In this document: one piece after another, positions 48,569 through 57,615 of the stretch
Numbering within the stretch: the first letter of the stretch is position 1
How the letters are laid out: the number at the start of each line of letters is the position of its first letter
From: Enterocytospora artemiae
Lineage: Eukaryota > Microsporidia
Length of the DNA stretch: 64,000 bases
Assembly: GCA_038659295.1 (NCBI GenBank)
Contig: JASNGC010000001.1
Span: 62,001-126,000 of the forward strand
Direction: 5' to 3'
The notes under the pieces: model-generated
Told to the model about the DNA's origin: nothing
Databases searched by the model: none
What the model saw: the letters and a program-made list of their open reading frames with translations, nothing else
Position numbers and translations under genes: made by a program

Positions 48569-49594
48569 ATGTCATTTGTGGTTTTAAAGGATGTGGAGAA
48601 GCCCAATATTGAATTTTTAAAACCAGAAAACTTCAATACCACATCGGATCCTGTTCTGAATGAGGCATTACGGGCTGCTGAAGCACATCGTCGTGTCAGG
48701 GCTAGTCTCCAATCAATTCTAAAGCCCGGCGTATCTTTACGTAGTATAGTTGATATGGTGGAAAAAAATTCCAGGATTTTATTGAAAGGAGAAAGAAATA
48801 ATGGAATAGGATTTCCATGCGGAATAAGCCTGAACGATTGTGCTGCTCACTTTACACTAAATTCTTGGAATGAAGATATAATCCTAAATGAACTTGACGT
48901 TCTCAAAATTGATTTTGGAACCCATTGCAATGGCAGAATTATGGATTCAGCATTCACTGTTTGCTTTGATCCAAAGTATGAACAATTATTACAAGCATCG
49001 AAGGAGGCAACTGCAAAAGGAATTGAGGTTTTAGGAGTAGATGCACTTGTTTGTGAAATTGGAAGGGATATAAATGAGGTGTTTAGATCATTCGAGCTGG
49101 AAGACAATGGAAGGAGTATTCCAATTCGTCCAGTGAAGAATCTTAATGGACACTCCATCAATCAATTCGTCATTCATGGCGGAATCTCGATTCCTTCTAT
49201 CAATAATGGTGACTACTCACGTATTTCAGAAGGGTTTTGTGCAATTGAGACATTTGCCACAATTGGAAAGGCTGCTTATGTCACCGAAAAGGGTGAATGT
49301 TCCCATTATATGGTGAATAATGAAAGTTGTAGATCAGTAATATACGACAAGAAAAATCAGCAGATTTATAATTTGATAAAAAAAGAATTTGGAACTCTTC
49401 CTTTTAGTCCGAATCATGTAGAGTTTTACATGCCAAATATCAAGACTGGCATTAAACTTTTGGCTGCAAGAAAATTCCTGGAACCCTATCCACCATTGTA
49501 TGACTCACCAGATGCAAAAGTTGCACAATTTGAGCATACGATTTATTTATCTGAAAATAGTAAGACAGTTCTTACCAAAGGAGACGATTATTAA
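48569..49594 (+). CDS. MAP2: Methionine aminopeptidase type 2
   Basis: 341 residues; removes the initiator Met from nascent cytosolic proteins. The five metal ligands are in place: Asp115 (KIDFGT), Asp126 (IMDSAF), His195 (NGHSI), Glu227 (AIETFAT) and Glu322 (QFEHT). The insertion after the His marks type 2. The catalytic site region CGISLNDCAAHFT includes His at the end of LNDCAAH. No lysine-rich N-terminal extension is present, as in other microsporidian enzymes. MetAP2 is the known target of fumagillin in this group. CCC at 48563-48565 precedes the ATG. Confidence 0.96.
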   Translation: MSFVVLKDVEKPNIEFLKPENFNTTSDPVLNEALRAAEAHRRVRASLQSILKPGVSLRSIVDMVEKNSRILLKGERNNGIGFPCGISLNDCAAHFTLNSWNEDIILNELDVLKIDFGTHCNGRIMDSAFTVCFDPKYEQLLQASKEATAKGIEVLGVDALVCEIGRDINEVFRSFELEDNGRSIPIRPVKNLNGHSINQFVIHGGISIPSINNGDYSRISEGFCAIETFATIGKAAYVTEKGECSHYMVNNESCRSVIYDKKNQQIYNLIKKEFGTLPFSPNHVEFYMPNIKTGIKLLAARKFLEPYPPLYDSPDAKVAQFEHTIYLSENSKTVLTKGDDY

Positions 49595-49871
49595 ATTGAT
49601 CAAACAACTTTGATTAGTAAAATATCTTGTCTGTGATGATGAAATTTTTCTGAGATTTCATTGTTGGATTTTTAAACGCATCTGCATTATTCTTTAGATT
49701 AATTTAAAAGACTCTAATATTTCAATTTGTTAAACCATAAGAATATCATACAATAAATTTATAATCTAAAATAGCTTACAAACACATAGACCTCATGTAA
49801 TATTCATGATGAATAAGAAATCAATTTAGATTACTTCTCTAAATAAGCTTCACAGCTATTTATTCTACCTC

Positions 49872-51146
49872 TTAATTTCTAATTAGCATATTTCTTTCCA
49901 CAGATCCTAAGGTACATTCACTTACTTTACTTGCAAACCTGAGTGAGCAAATACTTTCATTCACATTCTCAGGATTAATATTGACAATCATAATAATTCT
50001 AGATTGCCCACTTAGATAATCTTGCATCACGTGTGTTAATTTAGAGTCTCGAAATGGAATGTGTTTGTCCCGCCTTTTAATTGCATTGAATACATTTCCA
50101 AGTGCACTCAAGCTTCTATTGATATTTTGTGTTTCTTTTAACCTTTGATCTTTAGCTTTACTCTCATCAAGTCTTTCTGAGCCTGCCAAATCAATTAGAC
50201 TTAGAATCCCTTCTCTGGACTCGTGATCAGATTCCATTATTATTCTTAGTATAAATATAGCATGACTCCTACTAGATTTCGCATTACAAGCTGTTTCTGC
50301 AACAATTCTACTTTCCTTTGCCCTTTCTACATGTGAAATAACAGTGTCGATATCATCGGTAATTTTCTCTGAACAATTTCTAAAAGAAATCTTCTGCTTA
50401 TCATGAACTATGGATACCGCATCCCCAGTAAAGAGATCTACAATACTCTCATTATAAATGTCTAAATATTTTAATCCAAATGTGATGGTGAATCCTTTCC
50501 CTCTTAGTATGTCACAGCTTGTCCTTACTTTTTCCAGTGAGTTAAATATTAATCCATCTCGATTTCCCTCCATCGTGTAAGTTTTTCCGGAACCAGTCTG
50601 CCCATAAGCAAAAATACAGATTTTATAACCATCTATTACATTATCTACAAAACACTCCATTTCAGAAAAAACATCTTTTTGATCGGAATCTTGCCTATAC
50701 ACCTTTTCAACCCCAAAAATCTTACCTCCAATCTCCACTTTCCTTTCGCTGTAGGATATATTAGCTTTTTCCGTTGGTTTGATTCTACAATATGTTCTTA
50801 TAGATCCCTTGAGGTCTAAATTTTCATTTCTTAATATTTTCTCAGTCTCTTGTAATTCTGTAATTTGCTGATTTAAATGATTAATTTGGTTTTCTAACTC
50901 AAAAACTTTATGCTTTTGGTTTTCAATTTCATCAAGCAAATCAGACTCTCGGATAGCAAATGTGGTTTTGAGTTCATTCTCTATTCTAGAGATTTCTGCT
51001 CCTTTAATCATTGATGCCTTAGAATCAGCTTCCTCGGGGTTTACTTCATCAAAAAGAATTCTATTTTTACTGGACTTGTTATAAAATTTCGTGGCTATTT
51101 GAATTTTTTCTAGAATGGCACTTAACTCCGAAAGTCGCTGCTGCAT
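49872..51146 (-). CDS. KAR3: Kinesin-14 (Kar3/Ncd-like, C-terminal motor)
   Basis: 424 residues. A coiled coil (about 45-110) comes before the motor, which begins LKGSIRTYCRIKP, the neck-motor junction of minus-end-directed kinesin-14. Motor motifs: GQTGSGKTYTMEG P-loop (about 185), SSRSHAIFIL switch I, LIDLAGSERL switch II and NRSLSALGNV. The N-terminal tail is very short compared with Kar3 (729), so cargo or microtubule cross-linking must rely on the coiled coil. CCC (GGG at 51151-51153) is four bases from the ATG. Confidence 0.94.
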   Translation of the reverse strand: MQQRLSELSAILEKIQIATKFYNKSSKNRILFDEVNPEEADSKASMIKGAEISRIENELKTTFAIRESDLLDEIENQKHKVFELENQINHLNQQITELQETEKILRNENLDLKGSIRTYCRIKPTEKANISYSERKVEIGGKIFGVEKVYRQDSDQKDVFSEMECFVDNVIDGYKICIFAYGQTGSGKTYTMEGNRDGLIFNSLEKVRTSCDILRGKGFTITFGLKYLDIYNESIVDLFTGDAVSIVHDKQKISFRNCSEKITDDIDTVISHVERAKESRIVAETACNAKSSRSHAIFILRIIMESDHESREGILSLIDLAGSERLDESKAKDQRLKETQNINRSLSALGNVFNAIKRRDKHIPFRDSKLTHVMQDYLSGQSRIIMIVNINPENVNESICSLRFASKVSECTLGSVERNMLIRN

Positions 51147-51588
51147 TTGAGGGAAATAAACAAAAAAATAGCTAAATAGTTTAGTTTCAAAAAATAAATA
51201 AACTAGTTAGCACATACAAACAAATAATCTCAATAATCCCAAAGCTCTACATACGATCAGCAAATGATTTTTTATTAAGGCCAAAATATTTCATCGAGGA
51301 GATACCGAAATAATATATCTCATACTAAGGTTATTCTAAATATTGTAATAAGATATGGATATCCTAAAACACCAAAATATTTTTTGGATTTTCTTAGTCA
51401 ATTGGTTGACCACGAAAGGTTTGCTTGGCTGTATTCACAATACTATATTAACTTTGTTCCATGATCATCACTAGAAGTGTATTAAAACTCCATTTTAAAA
51501 TGGAAACTAAAGTTTATTTGAAACAATTTCCTAAATTTATAGCTATTGCAACATAATTTTATAACGTACAAACCATCCTTCTCTACAA
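51147..51588. other. Intergenic region, 442 bp
   Basis: AT-rich spacer between the kinesin start and the small histone-fold-like gene (both reverse). Nothing recognised apart from the kinesin start motif at the left edge. Confidence 0.5.
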
Positions 51589-51798
51589 TTAAGGCATTAA
51601 TGTTTTATATATTGTATCTATGTCCTTCTTTGTGATTGTATGCTGCTTGCTGATATCCTTCAAAACCACCACTGTATATGCAGAGGTTAATAGAGAAACT
51701 GAATTAATACATTCTTTGACTTCCTTAGAGGTCACTGCCTTATCCTTTAGCAATTTTGAAATTTTTATTGTTTGTGTTAAATCATAAAATGTTACCAT
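51589..51798 (-). CDS. 69-residue histone-fold-like protein
   Basis: Three predicted helices in histone-fold spacing: a short helix (about residues 6-18, DLTQTIKISKLLK), a long central helix (23-50) and a third starting at TKKDIDTIYKTLM. The threonine-initiated T-x-x-DI helix cap is typical of the last helix. Size and pattern are closest to CENP-X/MHF2 or CENP-W, small kinetochore or Fanconi-type histone-fold proteins. This is an inference from pattern only. CCC (GGG at 51804-51806) five bases before the ATG shows it is probably a real gene despite its size. Confidence 0.4.
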   Translation of the reverse strand: MVTFYDLTQTIKISKLLKDKAVTSKEVKECINSVSLLTSAYTVVVLKDISKQHTITKKDIDTIYKTLMP

Positions 51799-52340
51799 CT
51801 GGAGGGATTGAAATTGGAAAATTTTTGGAAAAACTATTCTGATAATGTAGTTTATTAGAGCTGTTCACAGCATTAAGACCACTGTAAACTTCTTTATTCG
51901 TAACCACACAAAAATTACTGATCTGATCTTGGTTGTTAATTATAATGAATGCAATATGAGAATATAATAATAAGAACCCAATAGATACCATATACAATTT
52001 AGTTTCTGTGGTAATATATCCAACTAATCCTTTAATTAAATATAGTTAAAGCAAGCAACCATTGATAGATCAATTATGATGAATTGAATATCCTTATGTT
52101 ACAGTAGAAGAATTATAATTCGGATCGTACTTTAATTTAATTTTATGAGGAATCTTAGGAGATTATTTGTTAGAAATTTAATTAAAGACAATTATCTATT
52201 GTACATATTAAAATATAAAATATCGTTGTCTTATTGGCAAATTAATAAAGACCTATTGAGAAGTAGAAAATATATAAGGAAAATGTTTTGAAAAATTTCC
52301 CTCCAAAGCATATATAGATAACTTTCGTTTTTTAAGCCCC
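51799..52340. other. Divergent intergenic region, 542 bp
   Basis: Spacer between the small histone-fold-like gene and pyrophosphatase. A reverse frame (51782-51997) with a hydrophobic N-terminus overlaps the start of the small gene and lacks a C-run, so it is not called. Otherwise AT-rich. Confidence 0.5.
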
Positions 52341-53159
52341 ATGATATGTTCATACTCATTTTTAGAGCTTGGCTCAAAATATTCTTCTGCCTATAAGGTT
52401 TATGTTACTGAAAACAATAAGGTAATTTCACCTTTTCACGATATTCCAACATTTGACGGTGACTATATTAATGCAGTAAATGAGATTCCGAGATTTGAAA
52501 ATGCTAAGTTTGAAATTTCTAAAGAAAGTGAATTCAATCCAATCATTCAAGATACTAAGAATGAAAAACTTAGATTTATTCCGAATATATTTCCATCATG
52601 TGGATACTTGGCAAATTATGGGGCTATTCCTCAAACATGGGAGGATCCACAGAGAGATGACATATTCTGTAAGGCAAAGGGGGACAATGATCCACTAGAT
52701 TGTATTGAGATCGGGACAAAAGTTAAGGGAGTTGGAGAGGTCTATAAAGGCAAGGTGCTAGGTTGTCTCGGGTTATTGGATAAAGGAGAGACAGATTGGA
52801 AGATTGTCTTGATTGATATCACAGATAGGTTTGCCAATGAAGTAAATGACATCATGGATGTTGATAAGTACTTCCCTAATCTTCTTCAAAAAATCTTTGA
52901 ATGGTTCAGAGATTATAAAAAACCAGATGAAAACAAGTTCGCTTTTAATGGAGAATGGCAGAATGCTGAATTTGCAAAAAAAATTATTAAGGAGGCACAT
53001 GATAGTTGGGTAAATTTGATGAAAAATGGGTATAAGGATATCTGTTTAAGTAATTCATCAATTGGATCTAATAATATGACTAGACCTCCTAAATTAGAGG
53101 GAGAAACATATCCACCAACACCAAAGCCTGATGATGCTTTAGAATTCACTTATCTATAA
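52341..53159 (+). CDS. IPP1: Inorganic pyrophosphatase, soluble type I
   Basis: 272 residues, typical for eukaryotic family I enzymes. It hydrolyses pyrophosphate to phosphate, pulling biosynthetic reactions forward. The metal-binding signature DNDPLD supplies Asp115, Asp117 and Asp120. Other marks are the substrate segment KLRFIPNIFPSCGYLANYGAIPQTWEDP, the Lys/Tyr pairs, and DITDRFANEVNDIMDVD. CCCC at 52337-52340 abuts the ATG. Confidence 0.96.
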   Translation: MICSYSFLELGSKYSSAYKVYVTENNKVISPFHDIPTFDGDYINAVNEIPRFENAKFEISKESEFNPIIQDTKNEKLRFIPNIFPSCGYLANYGAIPQTWEDPQRDDIFCKAKGDNDPLDCIEIGTKVKGVGEVYKGKVLGCLGLLDKGETDWKIVLIDITDRFANEVNDIMDVDKYFPNLLQKIFEWFRDYKKPDENKFAFNGEWQNAEFAKKIIKEAHDSWVNLMKNGYKDICLSNSSIGSNNMTRPPKLEGETYPPTPKPDDALEFTYL

Positions 53160-53238
53160 ATAAATATCAAATAGAAGCAAAGCTTTATTATTTTTGACTA
53201 GAAGTATCCATATGGCTCATAATGAGTTCAAAGGATTC

Positions 53239-53856
53239 TTACATATTTGGTTTAACCTTATAAATGCTGTTTTTAGTTTTACAGATCTTAAATAGATTCT
53301 GCGAATTTTCATCATCGGATTGTTTTGATCTTTTCTGAAATTCGTTGCCTTTATATTGAGCAGGTTTGAGTAGAGTAGAGACAAGTAAGCCTTGACGACC
53401 AGGAGAAAGGATTTTACCGTTTTCAAGATATAAATAGGAGCCATCTGTCATAGCATTCCTATGATTTCCCGATTTTAAATGACTTTTCAAACACTCTTTT
53501 GTGGTGAACCTCTCCAAACAGACATAGCATGTTAGGATTTTTATATATCCAACTTCAAACATGGTGTGTCCATGATCGAAATAATGGGCCATAGTCCCTA
53601 CTTCGTCACAGTAAATGCACAAATTTCTGGAATGATTTCTTTGACAATTTCTATTGGAAGTAGTCTTATTAATAGGCTTTGGTGAGTTATCATTTTTAAA
53701 ATCTAATGAAATGTCGTCAGTACATGATTGTGAGTCCAACTCCTCAATGCCATATGGTGTAAACCCAATCATTTTTCTTTTAACATTAATCACATGCAAT
53801 CCCGTAGAATAGTGTATTTCTGATTCAATTTTTAAGTTACAGGAAGTGCAAAACAT
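53239..53856 (-). CDS. REI1: Rei1/ZNF622-like zinc-finger protein of 60S maturation
   Basis: 205 residues against 393 in yeast Rei1. A first zinc finger, MFCTSCNLKIESE with STGLHVINVKRKMIGFTP, has the U1-type C2H2 pattern and the HxxNxKRK stretch of Rei1. A second (LCIYCDEVGTMAHYFDHGH) and a third (LTCYVCLERFTTKECLKSHLKSGNH) follow in the Rei1 order, then DGSYLYLENG. Rei1 removes Arx1-Alb1 and probes the peptide exit tunnel on cytoplasmic pre-60S. The family C-terminus is shortened. CCC (GGG at 53862-53864) precedes the ATG. Confidence 0.78.
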   Translation of the reverse strand: MFCTSCNLKIESEIHYSTGLHVINVKRKMIGFTPYGIEELDSQSCTDDISLDFKNDNSPKPINKTTSNRNCQRNHSRNLCIYCDEVGTMAHYFDHGHTMFEVGYIKILTCYVCLERFTTKECLKSHLKSGNHRNAMTDGSYLYLENGKILSPGRQGLLVSTLLKPAQYKGNEFQKRSKQSDDENSQNLFKICKTKNSIYKVKPNM

Positions 53857-54260
53857 ATGAAGGGTGAATTATCAGTTTATCTGAAGAACTATACTATTTT
53901 CTATATTACTGAGTTTGGTTGGCCAGTATAGATTCCTCATCAAGACATGTTATGCATTCATTACTAATTGGGTAACAATAAATATCCTTTAATCATTTTA
54001 CAATATATAACTATCAAGTTTAAAATTACTGTATAGTTGATCTTATTATGAATGATTATTTATGAGGTAATAAATTCGATACATATAAAAATTTTGATGA
54101 TACTACTCGAAAATTGAAATGCTAGAATAACTAGTATCATGATCATCCCTTATTATTTTTAAAGTATTAAGCCATAGATTTTAGTATTTTAACATTTTAA
54201 ACAATTTCAATATTAACCAACTTTATTATGTCACAACAAACAAAAACTCTATACTCCAAA
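53857..54260. other. Intergenic region, 404 bp
   Basis: AT-rich spacer between Rei1-like and membrane-protein genes (both reverse). Only the Rei1 start motif recognised. Confidence 0.5.
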
Positions 54261-54716
54261 TTATTTCTCCAATAGTGGTGATGAATAGTTTAGTTTTAGT
54301 CCAAGAATACGAAGTGTAGCAATGCTATCTGTATAATCATGTCTCAGTGGTACATTTAGAACACCATCGGTCTTAGTCCATGCCTCAATGACTATTGGTA
54401 GAAAAGATGATATGTTGTGGAATATATCTCCATTTTTAGCTTTCATTGCAAATTCTAATAATTCTACATTTCCAAATGTAGGGTTTTTGACTTGAAAAAA
54501 TATCAGCATGCTTTCATCCTCAATCTTTGTCTTTAAAATTTCAAACTGAAAATTATATGCAATGAACAGGTATGATCCCATGTAACTTGAAACTAGGAAA
54601 AGAATTACCCAAAAAACTCTTGTAACCAATTTTACCAGTTTTGGAGGAAGAAGATAGACCATTAGTGGGTATAAACACAGCATTATCAGGGATAAAAACA
54701 AACCTAAACTCCACAT
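54261..54716 (-). CDS. Unrecognised membrane protein
   Basis: 151 residues from the ATG at 54716 (five upstream codons open only through a GTG). Two or three hydrophobic segments lie in the first 60 residues (MWSLGLFLSLIMLCLYPLMV; VFWVILFLVSSYMGSYLF). A soluble, mixed-strand domain of about 95 residues follows. The topology suggests an ER or surface anchor with one exposed domain. No family recognised and no C-run close to the start, so the exact start is uncertain. Confidence 0.55.
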   Translation of the reverse strand: MWSLGLFLSLIMLCLYPLMVYLLPPKLVKLVTRVFWVILFLVSSYMGSYLFIAYNFQFEILKTKIEDESMLIFFQVKNPTFGNVELLEFAMKAKNGDIFHNISSFLPIVIEAWTKTDGVLNVPLRHDYTDSIATLRILGLKLNYSSPLLEK

Positions 54717-54782
54717 CAAAATACAATTCACGGAAAAACAAAACCAATTGTTACTAGACAGTTTATATTTAATAGTTCTTGT

Positions 54783-55382
54783 TTATTTAGATCTAAAACA
54801 TGGGAAGCATGAGCATCTTGCCTCTACTGCATTGGAATCCTTCGTTTCATAGATATGTTTGGCTGCAGACATAAATACTTCATCAACATTTTCCCTTGTC
54901 AGTGCAGAACATTCAATAAATTTCAATGCTTTGATCTGCTTTGCCCATTTTGACCCTTCATCTGTAGTTATAAGATTTGATTTGTCAACAACCCCATTTT
55001 TCTCATCCCTCAAATCTTTTTTTAAGCCAACTAAATAGTAACCTGCTGTTGGACAATAATTTTTAATTTCCATTAGCCATTTATTGGAGATATTTTCTAA
55101 ATTTTTTTTGTTCTCAATCGTATAACAGAGTAAGACCAAATCAGTTTCTCTGTATGAAAGCGGCCTAATAGTATCATAGTCTTCCTGTCCTGCAGTATCC
55201 CATAGAGCAAGGGTAATTTCTCTCTTATCATCAATAGTAACCTTTTTTACAAAATTATCTACAACTGTCGGAACATACTCTTCCGGAAACCTATCGCTTT
55301 TAAATACTTCGAGTAAACAAGTCTTACCACATGCCCCGTCTCCAACTACTACAATCTTAGCGTTTTTTTCTTCTGCAGCCAT
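54783..55382 (-). CDS. Rho-family small GTPase
   Basis: 199 residues. P-loop GDGACGKT (14-21), switch I with EEYVPTVVDNF, G3 WDTAGQEDYDTIRPLSY, VGLKKDLRD at the NKxD position and ECSALT at G5. The Rho insert helix (about 120-135) is present, so Rho rather than Ras. The tail ARCSCFPCFRSK is cysteine-rich but does not end in a CaaX box: one residue too many follows the last Cys. Unlike its neighbours it has GGG and GGGG on the coding strand near the ATG (CCC at 55384-55386, CCCC at 55392-55395 on the plus strand). Rho proteins steer actin and cell polarity; cofilin lies nearby. Confidence 0.9.
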   Translation of the reverse strand: MAAEEKNAKIVVVGDGACGKTCLLEVFKSDRFPEEYVPTVVDNFVKKVTIDDKREITLALWDTAGQEDYDTIRPLSYRETDLVLLCYTIENKKNLENISNKWLMEIKNYCPTAGYYLVGLKKDLRDEKNGVVDKSNLITTDEGSKWAKQIKALKFIECSALTRENVDEVFMSAAKHIYETKDSNAVEARCSCFPCFRSK

Positions 55383-55861
55383 ACCCTAATACCCCTTAAG
55401 AATTATTTTATTGTATCAATATCCAATGAAACTTAAAACGCTTTAAAGGGGCAGATCAACCATTCTTTCAGAAGATTAGTGCTCAATAACCCCCAAGGGT
55501 TTGCTCGAACTCTTAATTGTGGTGTTGATTTGTAACTTGCGGAACATTGGACCGACAAATACTCTTATTCTTTATTTGAATTACTAATTGATGGATGCTA
55601 TATCTGCTAAAGTTGTGTTTAATTCAATACTTCCAGATTTCATCCTTATAAGTACTACATTGATATGTATAAACCTACCCGTGATAGTCAAGAATTTAAT
55701 CTTATAAAACATTTCATGGTTAATTTGTAAAATAATAATGGTGGAGTCCAATACCAGATGTTAACAATACAGATGAAACACTACATTAAATAGAATATAC
55801 ACTGATTATATAATGTTTAAATGAATTTTGCCGGCATTTCTAAGTTGTTCAATTATTTTAT
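55383..55861. other. Intergenic region, 479 bp, with a less AT-rich structured pocket
   Basis: Upstream of the Rho gene. The stretch at about 55445-55560 is noticeably richer in G and C than other spacers here. It contains a hairpin AACCC/GGGTT (55488-55501) nested in a distant pairing ATCAAC/GTTGAT (55455-55460 with 55524-55529). No open frame. It could be a small RNA gene or Rho regulatory DNA. Confidence 0.35.
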
Positions 55862-56344
55862 TTAAAGAATTTGAATTCTCGAAACATTCTCTAGAAGATT
55901 CTGAAATTTACAATCATCCACTGAATCATAATGAAAATTTGCTGGGATATTCATGCTCTCCTTTATTGCGTGAATGTTTGAAGAGTAGGCTATCTTCAGC
56001 CTTAGTTTTGTACATTCTGGAACAAGTGATATCAAAACCAACATACTTCTGTAATTTCCCGCAGGGCAATAATAACCAAAGTCATAAAGACAAAGATAGG
56101 GCTTTGACGGATCTAGATTAGAGATGAATTCTTTCCAAGTTGAAGATATATCATCTTTAGTAGGAACTGCCCTAACATCATTGTTTTTGGTATTCCCACC
56201 ATTAACTATATGAGATAGAACGACCGGATCGGTGCAGGTGATCTCAAATAAGCAGTATCTGCTCTTCCGATGAATAACCTCATTACACATCTTAAAAACT
56301 CCATCCCATCCTTCAATGGACTCAATAGTACCAAAGCTATGCAT
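55862..56344 (-). CDS. COF1: Actin-depolymerising factor/cofilin
   Basis: 160 residues from the ATG at 56344. An ADF-homology domain: EVIHRKSRYCLFEI, then DDISSTWKEFISNL, the core LCLYDFGYYCPAGNYRSMLVLISLVPECTKLRLKIAYSSN, which corresponds to the cofilin actin-binding helix region, and a final helix. Cofilin severs actin filaments. The longest frame runs 25 codons further upstream and would add a very hydrophobic leader, but CCCC (GGGG at 56348-56351) sits three bases before the internal ATG, which also begins the domain normally. The leader is therefore most likely untranslated. Confidence 0.88.
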   Translation of the reverse strand: MHSFGTIESIEGWDGVFKMCNEVIHRKSRYCLFEITCTDPVVLSHIVNGGNTKNNDVRAVPTKDDISSTWKEFISNLDPSKPYLCLYDFGYYCPAGNYRSMLVLISLVPECTKLRLKIAYSSNIHAIKESMNIPANFHYDSVDDCKFQNLLENVSRIQIL

Positions 56345-56347
56345 AGA

Positions 56348-56351
56348 GGGG
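56348..56351 (-). promoter_or_regulatory. C-run start-site motif of the cofilin gene
   Basis: CCCC on the reverse strand three bases before the ATG at 56344. It decides against a spurious signal-peptide-like extension. Confidence 0.65.
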
Positions 56352-56527
56352 ATGAAAAATGTCAAACAAATAGAAAGACCAGGTATTAAAAAATATAAAA
56401 TTAAGAGAAGTAAGGGCAAAATTAATCTTTAAAAGAAACAAAATCATAAAATTGCACAAATAATTCTTGTATACATTATTTAACTGGTTGCTGTTAACTA
56501 TCTTATGTGATGATTTGCAAAATAGGC

Positions 56528-57364
56528 TTAGATTAATAATGAATCTGAAAAACTGAGGTAGAAACACATGAAGCAAAGACAGGATAATATACTCGTACCA
56601 AACCCATCAAACATGTATGATGAACCATTGAAATAGTGAATGATAAAGTGGTATGTATTTTCCAATAGCATTCGATTAAGTTTTTCTAGAGCTATGATTC
56701 CTAAGGCTATAGCCACAAAGATCTTAAGAGTATCATCGAAGATTAGTGAATAGGATTTACCAGAAGTGTTATACAAACCCAGCTCATACAGGAATATTAA
56801 AAGCGGGATTTTTGAAACAGATATCAATATTGTCAGTATAATTTCGATAATCCCTGATGAGATAATTTTTGAAAGATTGAGAGATGAAGTACAAAATATT
56901 TTGGATCTTTTACTAAAGTTTAGAGTTGTATTTTTTAAATGACTGGTTTCGGATTTATTTGAGAAATAAATAGGGTTGTGTGAACCAAACTCAAATCTCA
57001 TAATATGGGCTTCATTATTCAACAAACAATGATCAACTGTCGCCATAAAGTATATAAGGATTAGACCTGTAAGTAATATCGATGAAAGGTATAAAAAGTA
57101 TATATAAGCAAAGTTATAGAATTTTTTCAGTAATTGATCTGTTTCGTCTATGTATGCCTTTGAAATTCTAGCAAAAATCAATGCCACAATAAGCGGTGGA
57201 TATATAAGGATGATGGTAAAAAGCACTACACATCCTGTGTATATTGGCTTATTCCAAATTTCCAGGAGAATTGTAGAGATTGAAGGAATTGTATACGAAT
57301 ATGATATCATCCAGTACAGTATTAGGTTCTGTAGATTTATAGCTAATAGAAAATATCGTTTCAT
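56528..57364 (-). CDS. Unrecognised multi-spanning membrane protein
   Basis: 278 residues with about six hydrophobic segments: near residues 6-22, 45-65, 85-110, 170-195, 215-235 and 260-278. A Ser/Asn/Thr-rich loop with several N-glycosylation sequons (NKS, NTT, NFS) lies between the third and fourth. I do not recognise the family; a transporter or ER membrane protein is possible. The ATG at 57364 follows GCC; no full C-run. The frame is open upstream only via a TTG. Confidence 0.55.
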   Translation of the reverse strand: MKRYFLLAINLQNLILYWMISYSYTIPSISTILLEIWNKPIYTGCVVLFTIILIYPPLIVALIFARISKAYIDETDQLLKKFYNFAYIYFLYLSSILLTGLILIYFMATVDHCLLNNEAHIMRFEFGSHNPIYFSNKSETSHLKNTTLNFSKRSKIFCTSSLNLSKIISSGIIEIILTILISVSKIPLLIFLYELGLYNTSGKSYSLIFDDTLKIFVAIALGIIALEKLNRMLLENTYHFIIHYFNGSSYMFDGFGTSILSCLCFMCFYLSFSDSLLI

Positions 57365-57615
57365 GGCAATAAAAAACAATATTTGTTAAACAATAAACAT
57401 TGAAAATAATAAGTATAAGTGAGAACATTTAATACTCTTAATAAATAATAAACTCGATTACAATAAAAACAACAGTCTTCGAGTCGAGCGTTAGATATTC
57501 AGGCTTTTGATTAAGTGTTTTTAAACTGATATTATAATATATTGTTCTAACGACATATTAATGACTACGTCAGCCAATATAATAATATGGTCACATGAAG
57601 ATATAATAATTCTTT

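Noticed and set aside
51782..51997. Reverse frame with a hydrophobic N-terminus next to the small histone-fold-like gene
   Set aside because: It overlaps the first codons and the C-run of that gene, has no C-run of its own, and shows no recognisable product.
55470..55515. Possible U6 snRNA (CAGAAGATTAG followed by CCCCC)
   Set aside because: The invariant ACAGAGA box and the downstream U6 sequence are missing; kept only as an unexplained structured pocket.
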